Shown: positions 42,384 to 52,588 of the stretch, one piece after another | How positions within the stretch are numbered: position 1 is the stretch's first letter | Layout: each line of letters begins with the position of its first letter | Assembly (NCBI RefSeq): GCF_964026445.1 | Contig: NZ_OZ032150.1 | Coordinates: 1,240,001 to 1,304,000, forward strand | DNA length: 64,000 nucleotides | Origin: Rickettsia endosymbiont of Cantharis rufa | GTDB lineage: Bacteria > Pseudomonadota > Alphaproteobacteria > Rickettsiales > Rickettsiaceae | Reading direction: 5' to 3' | Translations under genes and position numbers: made by a program | The notes under the pieces: model-generated | What the model was told of the DNA's origin: nothing | What the model saw: the letters and a program-made list of their open reading frames with translations, nothing else | The model's database searches: none

Positions 42384-43591
42384 TGAAAATATACGTATTG
42401 GCAGATGATAGAACAGGAAACACACATCAGGCTATTGCACTTGCTGAAAAATTAACGGCATTGTTGCATAACTCGGAAAACCCACTCGGTGTCATACCGT
42501 GGCTTGACCACGGTATCCAAAAAATAACTAAAAATACTAATAATATTAGTATTTTTAGCTGGATCCCGCGGTCAAGTCGCGGGATGACAACTGAAGAATC
42601 AAGTCATACAACAGCACCAAAATTAGCTACAGATTACACTTTAATTAAACTTCAATATAATTGCTTAGCTAAATTACCGAATTTTTTACTAAAATATTAT
42701 CCTATTCATATAAAAAGTGAATTATTACAGGATATCATAGCAGAACCTTTACCTGATATAATAATAACTGCCGGAAGAAGAACAGCAGTTTTAGCATTTT
42801 ATTTAAAAAAGAAACTCAAAAAGGATATCAATTTAATACAAATAATGCAGCCCTCCTTGCCTTATGACGCATTTGCTACCGTTATTCTACCTTATCATGA
42901 TTTGAGTAATAACCAGAATGTCATCCCGTGGCTTGACCACGGTATCCAAAAAAAAATTAAAGAGGACTGGATTCCGCGATCAAGTCGCGGAATGACAATC
43001 CCCATCAGCGGAGCTATTAACAACGTAACCGCTAAATTTACTGCCGCAAGTCTAGAACTACACAAGCATTATCCTAATCTTAAACAGTTTATCGCAGTGA
43101 TGATCGGTGGTAATAATAAAAAATTCAATTTTAACGGAGATGAGGCAGTTTTATTTTCTTCATTATTAAATAAAATATATACTAATCAAAAAATACCGTT
43201 TTTCATTACTTTCAGTAGACGTACACCACAAGCCGTAAAATCTATTATTAAAAATAACATGCCGGTTTCTGTAATTATTTATGACCCGAATGAAGACACA
43301 GGATATAATCCCTATATAGCTATGCTTGCTAATGCGAAATATATAATCTCTACAGCCGACTCGATTTCAATGTGCAGTGAAGCGGCTTCAAGCGGTAAAC
43401 CTCTTTATATATTCTGCCCACCAAACTTTAATTCCTCAAAGCATAAAATTTTTATAAAGCAATTAGTGGAGCAGAAAATAGCAAGAATTTTTGATGAGTC
43501 AGTAACGATGCTGGGGGAATATAACTATAAACCTTTAAATGAAGCAGAAAGAGTAGCTGAAATTATTAAATCTTTAGTCAAAAGCTGGTAA
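42380..43591 (+). CDS. ELM1-family protein with two in-frame palindromic repeats
   Basis: The core resembles the mitochondrial-fission-ELM1/DUF1022 family (KIYVLADDRTGNTHQAIALA at the start; PDIIITAGRRTA; QIMQPSLPYDAF; ISTADSISMCSEAASSGKP; a glycosyltransferase-B-like layout). The bacterial function is not known. Two stretches are foreign: residues about 38-70 and 180-206 both contain VIPWLDHGIQ and WIPRSSRGMT and are translated from family b palindromic repeats at 42491-42588 and 42920-42996. The frame is kept across both, giving 403 residues. It starts inside the Mrp stop codon. The IS1 relic follows 27 bases later. Confidence 0.8.
   Translation: MMKIYVLADDRTGNTHQAIALAEKLTALLHNSENPLGVIPWLDHGIQKITKNTNNISIFSWIPRSSRGMTTEESSHTTAPKLATDYTLIKLQYNCLAKLPNFLLKYYPIHIKSELLQDIIAEPLPDIIITAGRRTAVLAFYLKKKLKKDINLIQIMQPSLPYDAFATVILPYHDLSNNQNVIPWLDHGIQKKIKEDWIPRSSRGMTIPISGAINNVTAKFTAASLELHKHYPNLKQFIAVMIGGNNKKFNFNGDEAVLFSSLLNKIYTNQKIPFFITFSRRTPQAVKSIIKNNMPVSVIIYDPNEDTGYNPYIAMLANAKYIISTADSISMCSEAASSGKPLYIFCPPNFNSSKHKIFIKQLVEQKIARIFDESVTMLGEYNYKPLNEAERVAEIIKSLVKSW
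42491..42588. repeat. Family b palindromic repeat inside coding sequence (1)
   Basis: 98 bases from GTCATACCGTGGCTTGACCA to CAAGTCGCGGGATGAC, with a central AATACTAATAATATTAGTAT palindrome. Read in frame as part of the ELM1-like protein. Confidence 0.85.
42920..42996. repeat. Family b palindromic repeat inside coding sequence (2)
   Basis: 77 bases from GTCATCCCGTGGCTTGACCA to CAAGTCGCGGAATGAC. It has the same frame and orientation as copy 1 but is 21 bases (7 codons) shorter, lacking the central palindrome. Confidence 0.85.
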
Positions 43592-43618
43592 TTATATAGA
43601 TAAAGGTATACAATCATA

Positions 43619-44450
43619 GGCCGCGCCCCCGTATTGCAGCTTAGCATGAATAGTCTATAATCCTCAAACAGTAATAAGAGAGAATTATAGTTAAGGAGTT
43701 ATGGCAAGAATATATGTTAAGTGTAGATCAAGAATAGATGTTAAGTGTAGATATTATAACGACACAGAAAAAGTAGTAAAGGCGGGATATTCAATTTCAA
43801 AACAACAGAGATATCAATGCAAGCAGTGTAATCGATATTTTTAACTGTAATATATTAATAATGCCTCTAAGCCTGGAGTCAAGGCTCAGATAGTAGATAT
43901 GTCAATCAATGGCTCTGGAGTTAGGGATACAGTAAGAGTATTAAAAGTGGGTATCAATACGGTTATCCGTGTTTTAAAAAAAATCTAGCGTTAAAAAAGA
44001 TAAATCATTCTATCAATACGATAGAAGTAATTATTGCTCCTGAAATAGATGAACAATGGTCTTATGTACAGAATAAATCCAAACAAAGATGGCTTTGATA
44101 TTCTTTGGATAAGATTTTGTTAAAAGTAGTTGCTTATACTTTTGGTACAAGATGTGATAGCACATCAGAATCATTACTGAAAAAAACTGGAGGATTTTAA
44201 GGTTACTTTTTACTTTACAGATGGATGGGGAAGTTATGCTAGGTTATTAGATCCCAAAAAACACATTGTTAGTAAAAAATATACTCAACGGATAGAACGG
44301 GGTAACTTAAATCTTAGAACAAGATGCAAAAGACTGACACGTAAAACAATTTGTTTTTCCAAGTCATTGGATATTCATGATAAAGTCATCGGAACTCTTA
44401 TTGAACGTATAGCCTTTTAATATCCACATCTGTAAAATGGAGGTGCGGCC
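43619..44450 (+). mobile_element. Degenerate IS1-family insertion sequence, copy 2
   Basis: 832 bases from GGCCGCGCCCCCGTATTGCAG to the inverse of GGCCGCACCTCCATTTTACAG, so both ends are intact here. About six differences from copy 1 (6814-7643). Flanks (AATCATA and AAAAATTAT) show no clear target duplication. It lies between the ELM1-like gene and trmJ. Confidence 0.82.
43701..44420 (+). pseudogene. IS1-family transposase InsA/InsB remnant, copy 2
   Basis: Shares with copy 1 the 24-base 5' duplication, the TAA in insA, the TGA after KQRWL and the extra A in insB. It differs in having A8 instead of A7 at the insA-insB junction, an intact Trp codon in FTDGWGS, and an extra base near the end (ATAGCCTTTTAA) that stops insB early. 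Not functional. Confidence 0.8.
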
Positions 44451-44487
44451 AAAAATTATGCTACTGAACTTAAAAAATTACTAAATA

Positions 44488-45189
44488 TTATCGATTCAAC
44501 GACTTTATAATACCATGCAAGATTTGAACTTCTGGGGACGAAAGGTTGTTTATACGTGTAAATATGTTAGTGATATTTTGCTTCATAGCAGGCTTTTTGT
44601 CAGGAGCTTTGAAGAACCCGACTTTATCGAGTTTTTCGAATAAATTTGTTAGGAAATGTTCTATTTCTTCTTTAGTAGTTAATTTTTGAATGTTATATAT
44701 ATCCTCTCTAGGCATAGAATTGCGGAACAATTCATAGCATATTATAATAACCGCTTGGGCAATATTTAGTGAGCTAAATTCAGTTGTATTAATAGTGATA
44801 ATCTTATTGGAAAGTACGATTTCTTCATTACTAAGCCCGTTATTTTCCCTCCCGAACATTATCCCGACTTTTTCAGAATTTGGATAATCTAAGGGCAGAT
44901 TTTGTGAAAATACATAATCTTTATTCATAGTCCTTTTAATACAAGTAGTGGCGTATAAATATTCGAGGTCTTTAATACTATCCTCAAGGCTATCATAAAC
45001 TTTTGCATTATCTATAATATTAACCGCTCCGACTGCATTACTACGTGCTTGCTCATTTGGCCAGCCGTCTCTTGGGGTTATGATTCTAAGCTCATTTAGG
45101 CCAAAATTCTTCATTGCTCTTGCAGTAGCACCGATATTCTCACCCATTTGCGGTGCAACTAATATTATAACCGGGTTAAAATCGTTCAT
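44488..45189 (-). CDS. trmJ: tRNA (cytidine/uridine-2'-O-)-methyltransferase TrmJ
   Basis: SPOUT-fold enzyme that methylates the 2'-OH of tRNA position 32. 233 residues: VAPQMGENIGATARAMKNFG at the N-terminus, the knot region with GIMFGRENNGLSNEEI and the following LNIAQAVIIICYELFR, then a helical C-terminal extension. It starts immediately after the ruvC stop (positions 45190/45189), so it is cotranscribed with ruvC. Confidence 0.92.
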   Translation of the reverse strand: MNDFNPVIILVAPQMGENIGATARAMKNFGLNELRIITPRDGWPNEQARSNAVGAVNIIDNAKVYDSLEDSIKDLEYLYATTCIKRTMNKDYVFSQNLPLDYPNSEKVGIMFGRENNGLSNEEIVLSNKIITINTTEFSSLNIAQAVIIICYELFRNSMPREDIYNIQKLTTKEEIEHFLTNLFEKLDKVGFFKAPDKKPAMKQNITNIFTRINNLSSPEVQILHGIIKSLNR

Positions 45190-45660
45190 CTAAACTCTCA
45201 TAACATGACAAGTATAAGCGATTGCTACGGCATCAGCTTCATCAGAGTTAGTAATAGCGGAAGTTCCAGGCAGTAAAAGCTTGATCATATGCAAAATCTG
45301 GTCTTTCTCTGCATGCCCATAACCGGTCACGGTTTTTTTTATCGTATTAGGTTTAAACTCCCGCATGTCCAGATTATATCTACCAATTAGCGACATTATC
45401 GCACCTCTAGCATAGCCAAGCTTTAACGAAGTCACGTTATTAGTATTAACAAATGTTTCTTCAATCACTGCCATATCAGGTTTATATTCTAATATTACTT
45501 TTTCTAACGTATTATTGATAAACGCAAGTCTATTATGTATTTCATCTTTGCTGCTGGTTTTAATAGTACCGCTAGCTAAATATTTCAGCTTTGCGGTATC
45601 CTTTGCAACCACAGCCCATCCAAGACTCCCAAGTGCCGGATCAATCCCAAGTACTATCAT
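45190..45660 (-). CDS. ruvC: Holliday junction resolvase RuvC
   Basis: Dimeric endonuclease that cuts four-way junctions in recombination and repair. 156 residues. Acidic active-site residues are visible: D7 in [15 protein letters not shown] in [10 protein letters not shown], and the [10 protein letters not shown] pair near the C-terminus. ruvA and ruvB are not nearby. It is transcribed with trmJ; a family c repeat separates it from era. Confidence 0.95.
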   Translation of the reverse strand: MIVLGIDPALGSLGWAVVAKDTAKLKYLASGTIKTSSKDEIHNRLAFINNTLEKVILEYKPDMAVIEETFVNTNNVTSLKLGYARGAIMSLIGRYNLDMREFKPNTIKKTVTGYGHAEKDQILHMIKLLLPGTSAITNSDEADAVAIAYTCHVMRV

Positions 45661-45691
45661 GATTATTTTTTTAATATTATTTTTTTGAAAT

Positions 45692-45784
45692 CGTCATTGC
45701 AAGCGACTGTAAGGAGCGTGGCAATCTTATCAAATATCCCGAGGTCGCTTCGTCAATTACTTCGTAATTTTCCTCGTAATGACG
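45692..45784. repeat. Family c palindromic repeat
   Basis: CGTCATTGCAAGCGACTGTA at the left and TTTTCCTCGTAATGACG at the right, between era and ruvC. Confidence 0.75.
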
Positions 45785-45794
45785 CTTAAATTGA

Positions 45795-46688
45795 TCATAT
45801 CTTCATATACTGATAAAATTCTTGGTTATTCTCCCACAACTCACGAACCTTAACAAACAGGAATAAATGAACGGGAAAGCCGAAGAATTTCTCCATTTGC
45901 ATTCGGGATTTTGCTCCAATCCCCTTAATTTTAGAGCCATTTTTACCGAGAATTATAGTTTTGTAACTTTCTCTTGATACTATTATAACCTGATTAATTT
46001 TTACTGATTTGTCTTTAAGCTCTTCCCATTTTTCGGTTTGTACAGTTAGTTTATATGGGAGTTCTTGCTGTAAATTAAAAAATAATTGCTCTCTTGTGAT
46101 TTCTGCCGCAATAAAACGCATCGGTAAATCCGTTATATCGTCTTCTGCATAAAGCCAAGGAGAAATTTTTGCCTTACTTGTTATATATTCAAGTAATCCA
46201 TCAATATTTTTGCCCGATAGCGCAGAGATAGGAAAAACTAAACCATCAGGATGATTTCCTGTTAAAAAAGCGTTAATCTCATCTAGATATTTTGACGTAA
46301 CATCTATTTTGTTCAATAAAAATACCGGCACAATATTAAGTGAACGAAGTTTATCTAAAATATTACGTGTTATATCATCAAACGGCTTTAAACTATCGAT
46401 AATCAACATAACTATATCGGCATTATGCAAACTTGACCAAGCACATCTGACCATCGCTTTTTCGAGCGTTCCTTTCGGCTCAAATATACCGGGCGTATCG
46501 TATAAAATTACCTGCGTATTCTTTAAAGTAATAATACCGGTAATAATTGACCTAGTAGTTTGAACTTTTGGGGTAACTATTGAAAGCTTCTCACCGATTA
46601 TTCTATTTAATAAAGTAGACTTCCCGCTATTTGGTCTACCGATTATACAAACCGAAATTGTTTTTTGGCGCTGCTGCTTATCCATCAT
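45795..46688 (-). CDS. era: GTPase Era
   Basis: Ribosome-assembly GTPase that binds the 3' end of 16S rRNA. 297 residues: G1 [13 protein letters not shown] near 14-26, G3 [12 protein letters not shown]4 [10 protein letters not shown], then the KH domain ([20 protein letters not shown]). Its start overlaps the rnc stop by 4 bases. rnc-era is a widely conserved pair. Confidence 0.97.
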   Translation of the reverse strand: MMDKQQRQKTISVCIIGRPNSGKSTLLNRIIGEKLSIVTPKVQTTRSIITGIITLKNTQVILYDTPGIFEPKGTLEKAMVRCAWSSLHNADIVMLIIDSLKPFDDITRNILDKLRSLNIVPVFLLNKIDVTSKYLDEINAFLTGNHPDGLVFPISALSGKNIDGLLEYITSKAKISPWLYAEDDITDLPMRFIAAEITREQLFFNLQQELPYKLTVQTEKWEELKDKSVKINQVIIVSRESYKTIILGKNGSKIKGIGAKSRMQMEKFFGFPVHLFLFVKVRELWENNQEFYQYMKI

Positions 46689-47368
46689 AATAACTTAAGC
46701 CCATGCAATAAGCTTCTAGCTGCGTCTTTCTCTGCTTCTTTTATCGAGTGACCAACACCTGTTTGTTCATAATCTTTTACTTTTACAAGAACCGTAAAAA
46801 TTGATGAATGAGCTACTCCCTCTCTTTTAATGAGTTGATATATGGGTAGATGATGTTCTCTAGCTTGAGTCCATTCTTGTAAAGCAGTTTTTGGGTCATA
46901 ATCCGTCAAATCTTTAACATTTATAAATTCTACCCATAATTTCCCGATAATATTATGAGTTGTTTCAATATCGCTATCAAGATATATAGCAGCGATCAAA
47001 GCTTCTGTAGTATTTTCTATATTATTAGGGTTATCACGCCCACCTGCTACTTCTTCACCATGAGTCATAATTATATAATCTTTTAGAGTAAGCTTAGCAC
47101 CAACCATACATATTGTTTCTTTACAAACTAAATATGATCTAATTTTAGCTAAATTCCCTTCGTTATAATCTTTAAAACTACTAAATAAAATTTCTGTAAT
47201 TACTAAATTTAATACTGCATCACCTAAAAATTCCAACCGCTCATAATCTTTATCATCCTTGTACTCATGATGTTGTCTTAAAGACGGGTGACTTAACGCC
47301 TCTATTAAAAGCTCTTTATTTTTGAAACTATAACCGAGTAATTTTTCTAATTCGTTAAATGCTATCAT
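46685..47368 (-). CDS. rnc: Ribonuclease III
   Basis: Double-strand RNA endonuclease for rRNA and mRNA processing. 227 residues: catalytic domain with the signature [20 protein letters not shown] (42-61), metal ligands in [13 protein letters not shown], and a C-terminal dsRNA-binding domain ([18 protein letters not shown] onward). It lies between lepB and era on the same strand. Confidence 0.97.
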   Translation of the reverse strand: MIAFNELEKLLGYSFKNKELLIEALSHPSLRQHHEYKDDKDYERLEFLGDAVLNLVITEILFSSFKDYNEGNLAKIRSYLVCKETICMVGAKLTLKDYIIMTHGEEVAGGRDNPNNIENTTEALIAAIYLDSDIETTHNIIGKLWVEFINVKDLTDYDPKTALQEWTQAREHHLPIYQLIKREGVAHSSIFTVLVKVKDYEQTGVGHSIKEAEKDAARSLLHGLKLL

Positions 47369-47400
47369 TAAACCTCTGATAAATGTGACGTCGATGTAGA

Positions 47401-47514
47401 CGAGATTTAATTTGGAAAGAGCAAGGCACTTTGAAGCTTATAACCGTAGCATAGTTATACTACGTGAGTATTATAAGCGAGAAGTAACGCCGACAATTTT
47501 TCAAATTAAACGAG
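47401..47514. repeat. Family d palindromic repeat next to lepB stop
   Basis: ATTTAATTTGGAAAGAGCAA at the left and TTTTTCAAATTAAA at the right, flanked by GTAGACGAG and CGAGTATACTA. The right flank includes the lepB stop codon (TAG, 47519-47521 on the minus strand). Confidence 0.75.
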
Positions 47515-47518
47515 TATA

Positions 47519-48316
47519 CTAATCCATGCTATAAAGATTCTTGAGAATTCTATTTAGTCTAACAGACTCAATCCATGGCTTTAACTTTAATATTAGATTA
47601 ATAACTCCTATATCATTATCCCACCAAGTTATTTTTGTTGAGAACCAGATAAATTGTGCTTTAGCAATAAAATTTTCAAATGGTACAAATCCAAGATTTA
47701 CTCTACTATCATTTGACTGATCTCTATTATCTCCTAAAAAGAAATATTTTCCTTCAGGTACATAGAAAACATCAGTATTACCGTACCTATCATCAGATAT
47801 AATGCCAAAAACAGGAGCAAGCTTATAAGAAAAATAAGTTCTGCCGTTTGGCAAAGTTTCTTTAAATTTCAAATATTTTCTTCCCTCTTCGCTTATATAA
47901 GTTCCAACTTCCGTGCGTTCTATTTTTTTGTCGTTAATATATATTACGTCATCAATCAATTGAATTTTATCGCCGGGTATCCCTATTAAACGCTTTATAT
48001 ATCTAACACTCATATCGTTAGGAGGGCGAAAAACTATAATATCTCCACGCTCAGGTTCACATGCAAATACCCGCCCTTTAAAAAGAGGGATGAAATCAAA
48101 GAATGACAAAGAATAATTACTATAACCATAACTATATTTTGTGGAAAAAACATAATCATTCTCAAGTATGGTTGCTTTCATAGAACCGGTCGGAACGGTA
48201 AACGGCTCCATAACAAGTATTCTAATAAGTAAAGCGACACATATTACAAAAGCAAAAGAACCCCACTCTTGCATTGTAGTTTTAGTATTATTTGATTTTG
48301 TGTTATCAGTTTGCAT
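47519..48316 (-). CDS. lepB: Signal peptidase I
   Basis: Cleaves signal peptides of exported proteins at the outer face of the inner membrane. 265 residues: an N-terminal membrane anchor (about 17-37), the nucleophile serine in VPTGSMKATIL, the lysine base in RYIKRLIGIPGDKI, and the conserved GDNRDQSNDSR box. It lies upstream of rnc and era. The stop TAG abuts a family d element. Confidence 0.96.
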   Translation of the reverse strand: MQTDNTKSNNTKTTMQEWGSFAFVICVALLIRILVMEPFTVPTGSMKATILENDYVFSTKYSYGYSNYSLSFFDFIPLFKGRVFACEPERGDIIVFRPPNDMSVRYIKRLIGIPGDKIQLIDDVIYINDKKIERTEVGTYISEEGRKYLKFKETLPNGRTYFSYKLAPVFGIISDDRYGNTDVFYVPEGKYFFLGDNRDQSNDSRVNLGFVPFENFIAKAQFIWFSTKITWWDNDIGVINLILKLKPWIESVRLNRILKNLYSMD

Positions 48317-48342
48317 AATATATGTCTTTTTTTATGGATTAA

Positions 48343-48436
48343 TGTCATTCCTGCGAAAGCGGGAATCTAGTAAAATATATAATTATTGTACTAACATTAA
48401 GGTTATTTTATGGATTCCTGCTTTCGCAGGAATGAC
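48343..48436. repeat. Family a palindromic repeat
   Basis: GTCATTCCTGCGAAAGCGGG at the left and TTTCGCAGGAATGAC at the right, between nuoF and lepB. Confidence 0.8.
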
Positions 48437-48475
48437 ATCTTAAACGTTCATATAGCACTGGACCTCAAGCCACAC

Positions 48476-49729
48476 TTAACTCTTTATCCTCTCTTCAATC
48501 TCGCTTCTAAAATGACGTATCAGTCCTTGAATCGGCCAAGCTGCCGCATCGCCTAAAGCACAAATAGTATGCCCCTCTATTTCTTTCGTAACGTTAAGGA
48601 GCTCGTCTATTTCGGATTTTTTGGCATTACCTTTAACTAGCCGCATCATAACTCGCCACATCCAGCCCGTACCCTCACGGCAAGGAGTACATTGTCCACA
48701 CGATTCATGCATATAAAATTTACTAAGGCGGGCTATAGCATAAATAATATCGGTAGATTTATCCATAACTATAATACCGCCTGTACCAAGACCGGAACCT
48801 GCCGTTCTCAAAGCATCAAAATCCATATCTACTTCACATAATGACTTAGGAAGTAAAGGAACAGAAGAACCACCCGGTATTATTGCTTTAAGATTATCCC
48901 AACCGCCTCGAACACCACCGGCGTATTTCTCAATCAATTCTTTTAATGGGACCCCCATTGCTTCTTCAACATTGCAAGGCTTGTTAACATGGCCGGATAT
49001 GCAGAAAACCTTAGTTCCCGTATTGTTAGGTTTACCTATACCAGCAAACCAGCTAGCTCCTCGTCTTAAAATGGTCGGTACTACTGCGATAGACTCAACA
49101 TTATTTATAGTAGTCGGGCAGCCATATAACCCAAAGCCGGCAGGAAAAGGAGGCTTCAGCCGTGGCATACCTTTTTTACCCTCTAAGCTTTCAAGCAATG
49201 CCGTTTCTTCGCCACAAATATAAGCACCCGCACCACGATGTAGATAAATATCACAATCGAAGCCTGAACCGCAAGCATTCTTTCCTATTAACCCGTCTTT
49301 ATAAGCTTCATCTAATGCACGCTGAATATTAGAAGCTTCATTATAAAACTCACCTCTAATATAGATATAACAATTATTCGCTCCTATAGCAAAGCTTGCA
49401 AGCAAACAGCCTTCTATCAATTTATGCGGCTCAGACCTTAATATATCACGATCTTTGCATGTGCCAGGCTCAGACTCGTCAGCATTTACTACTAAATAGC
49501 AAGGCTTCTCAGAATTTTTAGGCATAAAAGACCATTTCATACCGGTAGAAAACCCAGCACCGCCTCGCCCTCTAAGTCCTGATTTCTTAACCTCTTCAAT
49601 AATGAAGCCTCTACCTTTATCAAGCAAAGCTTTAGTATTATCCCAATCGCCTCGCTTCTTGCTAGATTTTAAATCATGGCTTTGCTGTCCATGTAGATTA
49701 GTAAAAATTTTGTCTTCTTCTTTTAGCAT
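48476..49729 (-). CDS. nuoF: NADH-quinone oxidoreductase subunit F (NuoF)
   Basis: NADH- and FMN-binding subunit of complex I. 417 residues: [20 protein letters not shown] near 54-73 (NADH site), [31 protein letters not shown] (FMN region), and the N3 cluster cysteines in [15 protein letters not shown] plus the later HTICALGD. Other nuo genes are not adjacent; rickettsial nuo genes are often scattered. A repeat lies on each side. Confidence 0.97.
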   Translation of the reverse strand: MLKEEDKIFTNLHGQQSHDLKSSKKRGDWDNTKALLDKGRGFIIEEVKKSGLRGRGGAGFSTGMKWSFMPKNSEKPCYLVVNADESEPGTCKDRDILRSEPHKLIEGCLLASFAIGANNCYIYIRGEFYNEASNIQRALDEAYKDGLIGKNACGSGFDCDIYLHRGAGAYICGEETALLESLEGKKGMPRLKPPFPAGFGLYGCPTTINNVESIAVVPTILRRGASWFAGIGKPNNTGTKVFCISGHVNKPCNVEEAMGVPLKELIEKYAGGVRGGWDNLKAIIPGGSSVPLLPKSLCEVDMDFDALRTAGSGLGTGGIIVMDKSTDIIYAIARLSKFYMHESCGQCTPCREGTGWMWRVMMRLVKGNAKKSEIDELLNVTKEIEGHTICALGDAAAWPIQGLIRHFRSEIEERIKS

Positions 49730-49763
49730 ACACTCTCTTAGAAATTACGGTATGTACGTTTAT

Positions 49764-49835
49764 GTCATTCCCGCGGAGGCGAGAATCCAGAAAAAACATT
49801 CGAAAGGCTGGATTCCCGCCTCCGCGGGAATGGCA
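49764..49835. repeat. Family a palindromic repeat, short form
   Basis: GTCATTCCCGCGGAGGCGAG at the left and CTCCGCGGGAATGGCAT at the right, 72 bases, lacking the central block. It is placed between secF and nuoF. Confidence 0.75.
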
Positions 49836-49846
49836 TATAACACTCT

Positions 49847-50764
49847 TTACTTCTTCTTCTCAAACTTTCTATTAGCAAACACTGTAAGTATTGGAGCTGA
49901 TATAAAAATCGAGGAATAAGTGCCGGCTATTATCCCAAAAAATACAAGTACGCTAAAACTACGGATCGCCTCACCACCAAAAAGAATAAGGGCTAAATTG
50001 GCAAGTAGCGTAGTAATTACCGTTAAAATAGTTCTTGATAAAGTCTCATTAATACTTAAATTTATAATTTGCGTAATGTCTTTTTTATGATATTTGCGTA
50101 AATTCTCTCTAATCCTATCATATATTACTACTGAATCATTAACGGAATAACCTATAATAGTTAACACTGCGGCAATAGTACTTAAGTTAAAATCAAGCTT
50201 TGTCATACTCATAAACCCAAGAGCAAGTATTACATCATGCACTAAAGCGATAAGTATACCAAGACCAAAATACCACTCAAAACGCAACCAAATATAAACC
50301 ATAATCGCTAAGAAAGAAAACAACATTGCCATAGTCCCTGCTTCTATTAACTGTTTACCAACCTGCGGACCGACAAAATCTACCTTACGATATTCAAACT
50401 TATATGGAAAATTATTTTGCAAAGACGCTTTAATTAGCTCAATATTTTTCATAAGATTTTCTTCACTACTACTACCGAATCTAATTGATAGATCACGCTC
50501 ACTACCGAAATTTTGTAAGACCACCTCACCTATTCCAAGCTCGCCTAGAACCCCCCGCATTCTTGGCAAATCAGGGGCTTGATCAAGCCTTACTTCAATA
50601 ACTATACCGCCGGCAAAATCAATACCGAAATTAAATTTATATATACCGATCCAAATAAAGCTAATAAGTGATAAAATAATTGAGAAACTGTAGCTGACTT
50701 TTTTAAAGTTCATAAAATCAAAATTGATTTTATTCGGTAAAAGCCTTAAAGGGTAAATTTGCAT
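49847..50764 (-). CDS. secF: Protein translocase subunit SecF
   Basis: Part of the SecDF motor that uses the proton gradient to complete export. 305 residues, six membrane helices; [14 protein letters not shown] after helix 1, the periplasmic domain at about 60-140, [20 protein letters not shown], and the family motif [17 protein letters not shown] near 218-234. secD is not adjacent. Confidence 0.96.
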   Translation of the reverse strand: MQIYPLRLLPNKINFDFMNFKKVSYSFSIILSLISFIWIGIYKFNFGIDFAGGIVIEVRLDQAPDLPRMRGVLGELGIGEVVLQNFGSERDLSIRFGSSSEENLMKNIELIKASLQNNFPYKFEYRKVDFVGPQVGKQLIEAGTMAMLFSFLAIMVYIWLRFEWYFGLGILIALVHDVILALGFMSMTKLDFNLSTIAAVLTIIGYSVNDSVVIYDRIRENLRKYHKKDITQIINLSINETLSRTILTVITTLLANLALILFGGEAIRSFSVLVFFGIIAGTYSSIFISAPILTVFANRKFEKKK

Positions 50765-50803
50765 TATTACTATTTCGTTGAATGAAAGTTATATACTACT
50801 TGT

Positions 50804-50907
50804 ACTTCAAGAACCCTCATTTTATTTTGAGAGGTGAACACCCACAGCCTATACTTAATAGGTGAGGATGCAAATCCTTGATAAAATGAAAGAACAATTC
50901 TTGAAAT
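50804..50907. repeat. Palindromic repeat overlapping the gapR promoter
   Basis: ACTTCAAGAA at 50804 and TTCTTGAAAT ending 50907, with CATTTTATTTTGAG and TGATAAAATGAA inside, form inverted arms. The core CCTATACTTAATAGGTGAGG resembles family d cores. Confidence 0.6.
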
Positions 50908-50929
50908 ACAGGCAGTATATTTGTATTAT
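50901..50929 (+). promoter_or_regulatory. Candidate gapR promoter, -35 box inside a repeat arm
   Basis: TTGAAA at 50901-50906, spacer of exactly 17, TATTAT at 50924-50929. The -35 hexamer is part of the right arm of the repeat at 50804-50907. The ATG is at 50962. Confidence 0.5.
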
Positions 50930-50961
50930 ATAGTAAATTCAAAAAGGTTAAATGATTTTTT

Positions 50962-51198
50962 ATGTCAGAAGTAGTAGTAAAAGAACAATTAGAGCAGTAT
51001 ATAAGCAAAATAGAAAGATTAGAACAAGAAAAAGCTGATTTATCGGAAGAAGTCAAAAATATTTTCCAAGATGCTTCTTCACATGGATTTGATGTTAAGG
51101 CTATGAAATCTATATTGAAACTAAAGAAATTAGATAAAGATAAACTTGCCGAGCAGGACGCTATGCTTGAACTTTATAGAGATACTTTAGGAATTTAG
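50962..51198 (+). CDS. gapR: GapR / DUF2312 nucleoid-associated protein
   Basis: 78 residues of the DUF2312 (UPF0335) family. In Caulobacter this protein, GapR, binds overtwisted AT-rich DNA and assists topoisomerases ahead of forks and polymerases. The sequence has the coiled N-terminal helix (LEQYISKIERLEQEKADLSE), EVKNIFQDASSHGFDVKAMK and a short C-terminal helix. Length matches. It is the only plus-strand gene between 43.6 kb and the window end. Confidence 0.9.
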   Translation: MSEVVVKEQLEQYISKIERLEQEKADLSEEVKNIFQDASSHGFDVKAMKSILKLKKLDKDKLAEQDAMLELYRDTLGI

Positions 51199-51219
51199 TG
51201 TCTTGCTACGTAGATTAAT

Positions 51220-51355
51220 GCCATTCCCACGAAAGCGGGAATCTAGAATTCTCCTTGTCATCCCGTGGCTTGACCGCGGAATCCAGAAAAACAATAAGAG
51301 ATACTGATGACTTTAGTATTTTAAACTGGATCCCGTGATCAAGTCGCGGAATGGC
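51220..51355. repeat. Family a arm followed by family b repeat
   Basis: 51220-51246 is one family a arm (GCCATTCCCACGAAAGCGGG). 51257-51355 is a full family b element (GTCATCCCGTGGCTTGACCG to AAGTCGCGGAATGGC). They fill the gap between the convergent gapR and rplS. Confidence 0.7.
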
Positions 51356-51416
51356 AGCAGTGAAATCAATCCACGCAATAATGCTGAGCTAGGAATGACG
51401 TTAGCTGCGAATATTC

Positions 51417-51842
51417 TTAAGCTTCTGCTGCTTTGGCTTCAAGTTTTTTAGAAACATGAACGTATCTTTCCTTAATTCTAGCCGACTTACCGCTTCTTTC
51501 TCTTAAATAGTAGAGTTTAGCACGACGAACTACCCCGTACTTTACTACATCAATAGAGTGTACTATCGGCGAGTAAATCATAAAGCGTCTCTCAACACCT
51601 TCACCGTGACTAATTTTACGTACTAAAAAAGATGAGGTAATGCCACGATTTCTTTTAGCGATAACTACACCTTCATAAGCTTGAAATCTTTCTGATAGCT
51701 TTTCCTTACCGTCTTTTTCAATTGATCTATCGATAATTTTAACGGTTACTTTAACTGTATCACCGGCTTCAAAATCAGGGATCTTTTTATTTGCCGTAAG
51801 TTTTGAAATATTTTCTTGTTCAAAACTATCAATAATATTCAT
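51417..51842 (-). CDS. rplS: 50S ribosomal protein L19
   Basis: Ribosomal protein at the 30S-50S interface. 141 residues: [13 protein letters not shown] (24-36), [18 protein letters not shown], and [22 protein letters not shown] near the end, followed by an Ala-rich tail. It lies 15 bases after trmD, the usual trmD-rplS order; rpsP and rimM are not in the window. Confidence 0.97.
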   Translation of the reverse strand: MNIIDSFEQENISKLTANKKIPDFEAGDTVKVTVKIIDRSIEKDGKEKLSERFQAYEGVVIAKRNRGITSSFLVRKISHGEGVERRFMIYSPIVHSIDVVKYGVVRRAKLYYLRERSGKSARIKERYVHVSKKLEAKAAEA

Positions 51843-51857
51843 TTTATTAACTCCATA

Positions 51858-52580
51858 CTATAAATCTTTAAGTAACTCCGGACGGCGTAATTTAGTAATC
51901 ATAAGAGACTGCTCTCTTTTCCATTCATTAATTAGTTTATGATTACCGGATAATAAAACACTCGGTACAGCTCGATCGCGCCAAATTTCAGGTCTTGTAT
52001 ATAGACCGCATTCAAGCCCTCCTTTAAATTCCCCGTCTTCTTCAAAAGACTCGGAAGATAAGGTATTTTGATTTATCAACACCTCAGGAAGTAGCCTAAT
52101 TAAGCAATCAAGAATGGTAAGAGTAGGTATTTCTCCGCCGGATAAAATGTAGTCACCCACACTAATTTCCATGATATTATACTCTTCAATTACACGTTCG
52201 TCAATCCCTTCATAACGTCCGCATAAGAATATAAGATTTTGACCCTGTAACATCTCTTTAGCAAAGCTTTGGGTAAAGACTCTACCGCGAGGTGATGGAT
52301 AGTAAATCTGAGCATTAGGATTTAAAGATAAAGCATGATCTATGCTACTACCTAGAACATCAGGACGCATTATAAGCCCGCTACCTCCTCCGTAAGCCTC
52401 ATCATCAACATTTTTGTGCTTAGTTAGACCGAAATCTCGAATATTTATAACGTCATATGACCAAATATTTTTTTTCAGAGCCCGACCTGCTAAAGAATGT
52501 CCTAGAGCCCCGGGGAACATTTCAGGAAAAACGGTTAAGATTGTGGCGCGTAATAGAAGCATATTTTTAAAATAGTGCAT
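51858..52580 (-). CDS. trmD: tRNA (guanine-N1)-methyltransferase TrmD
   Basis: Makes m1G37 in tRNAs and prevents +1 frameshifting. 240 residues: [13 protein letters not shown] at 13-25, [14 protein letters not shown], the knot [16 protein letters not shown] and [15 protein letters not shown], then the C-terminal domain [16 protein letters not shown]. The start at 52580 gives a slightly long N-terminus ([12 protein letters not shown]); Met7 at 52562 is an alternative. Transcribed with rplS. Confidence 0.95.
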   Translation of the reverse strand: MHYFKNMLLLRATILTVFPEMFPGALGHSLAGRALKKNIWSYDVINIRDFGLTKHKNVDDEAYGGGSGLIMRPDVLGSSIDHALSLNPNAQIYYPSPRGRVFTQSFAKEMLQGQNLIFLCGRYEGIDERVIEEYNIMEISVGDYILSGGEIPTLTILDCLIRLLPEVLINQNTLSSESFEEDGEFKGGLECGLYTRPEIWRDRAVPSVLLSGNHKLINEWKREQSLMITKLRRPELLKDL

Positions 52581-52588
52581 AGTACCAA

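Noticed and set aside
43605..44465. Target-site duplication for the IS1 relic
   Set aside because: The flanks AATCATA and AAAAATTAT share only A/T bias; no convincing 8-9 base direct repeat.
48168..48443. 91-codon ORF ending in WIPAFAGMTS
   Set aside because: Antisense to lepB and its C-terminal half is only translated repeat; a typical false ORF made by family a elements.
49602..49919. 105-codon ORF across the nuoF-secF gap
   Set aside because: Combines antisense nuoF, a repeat and antisense secF; not a gene.
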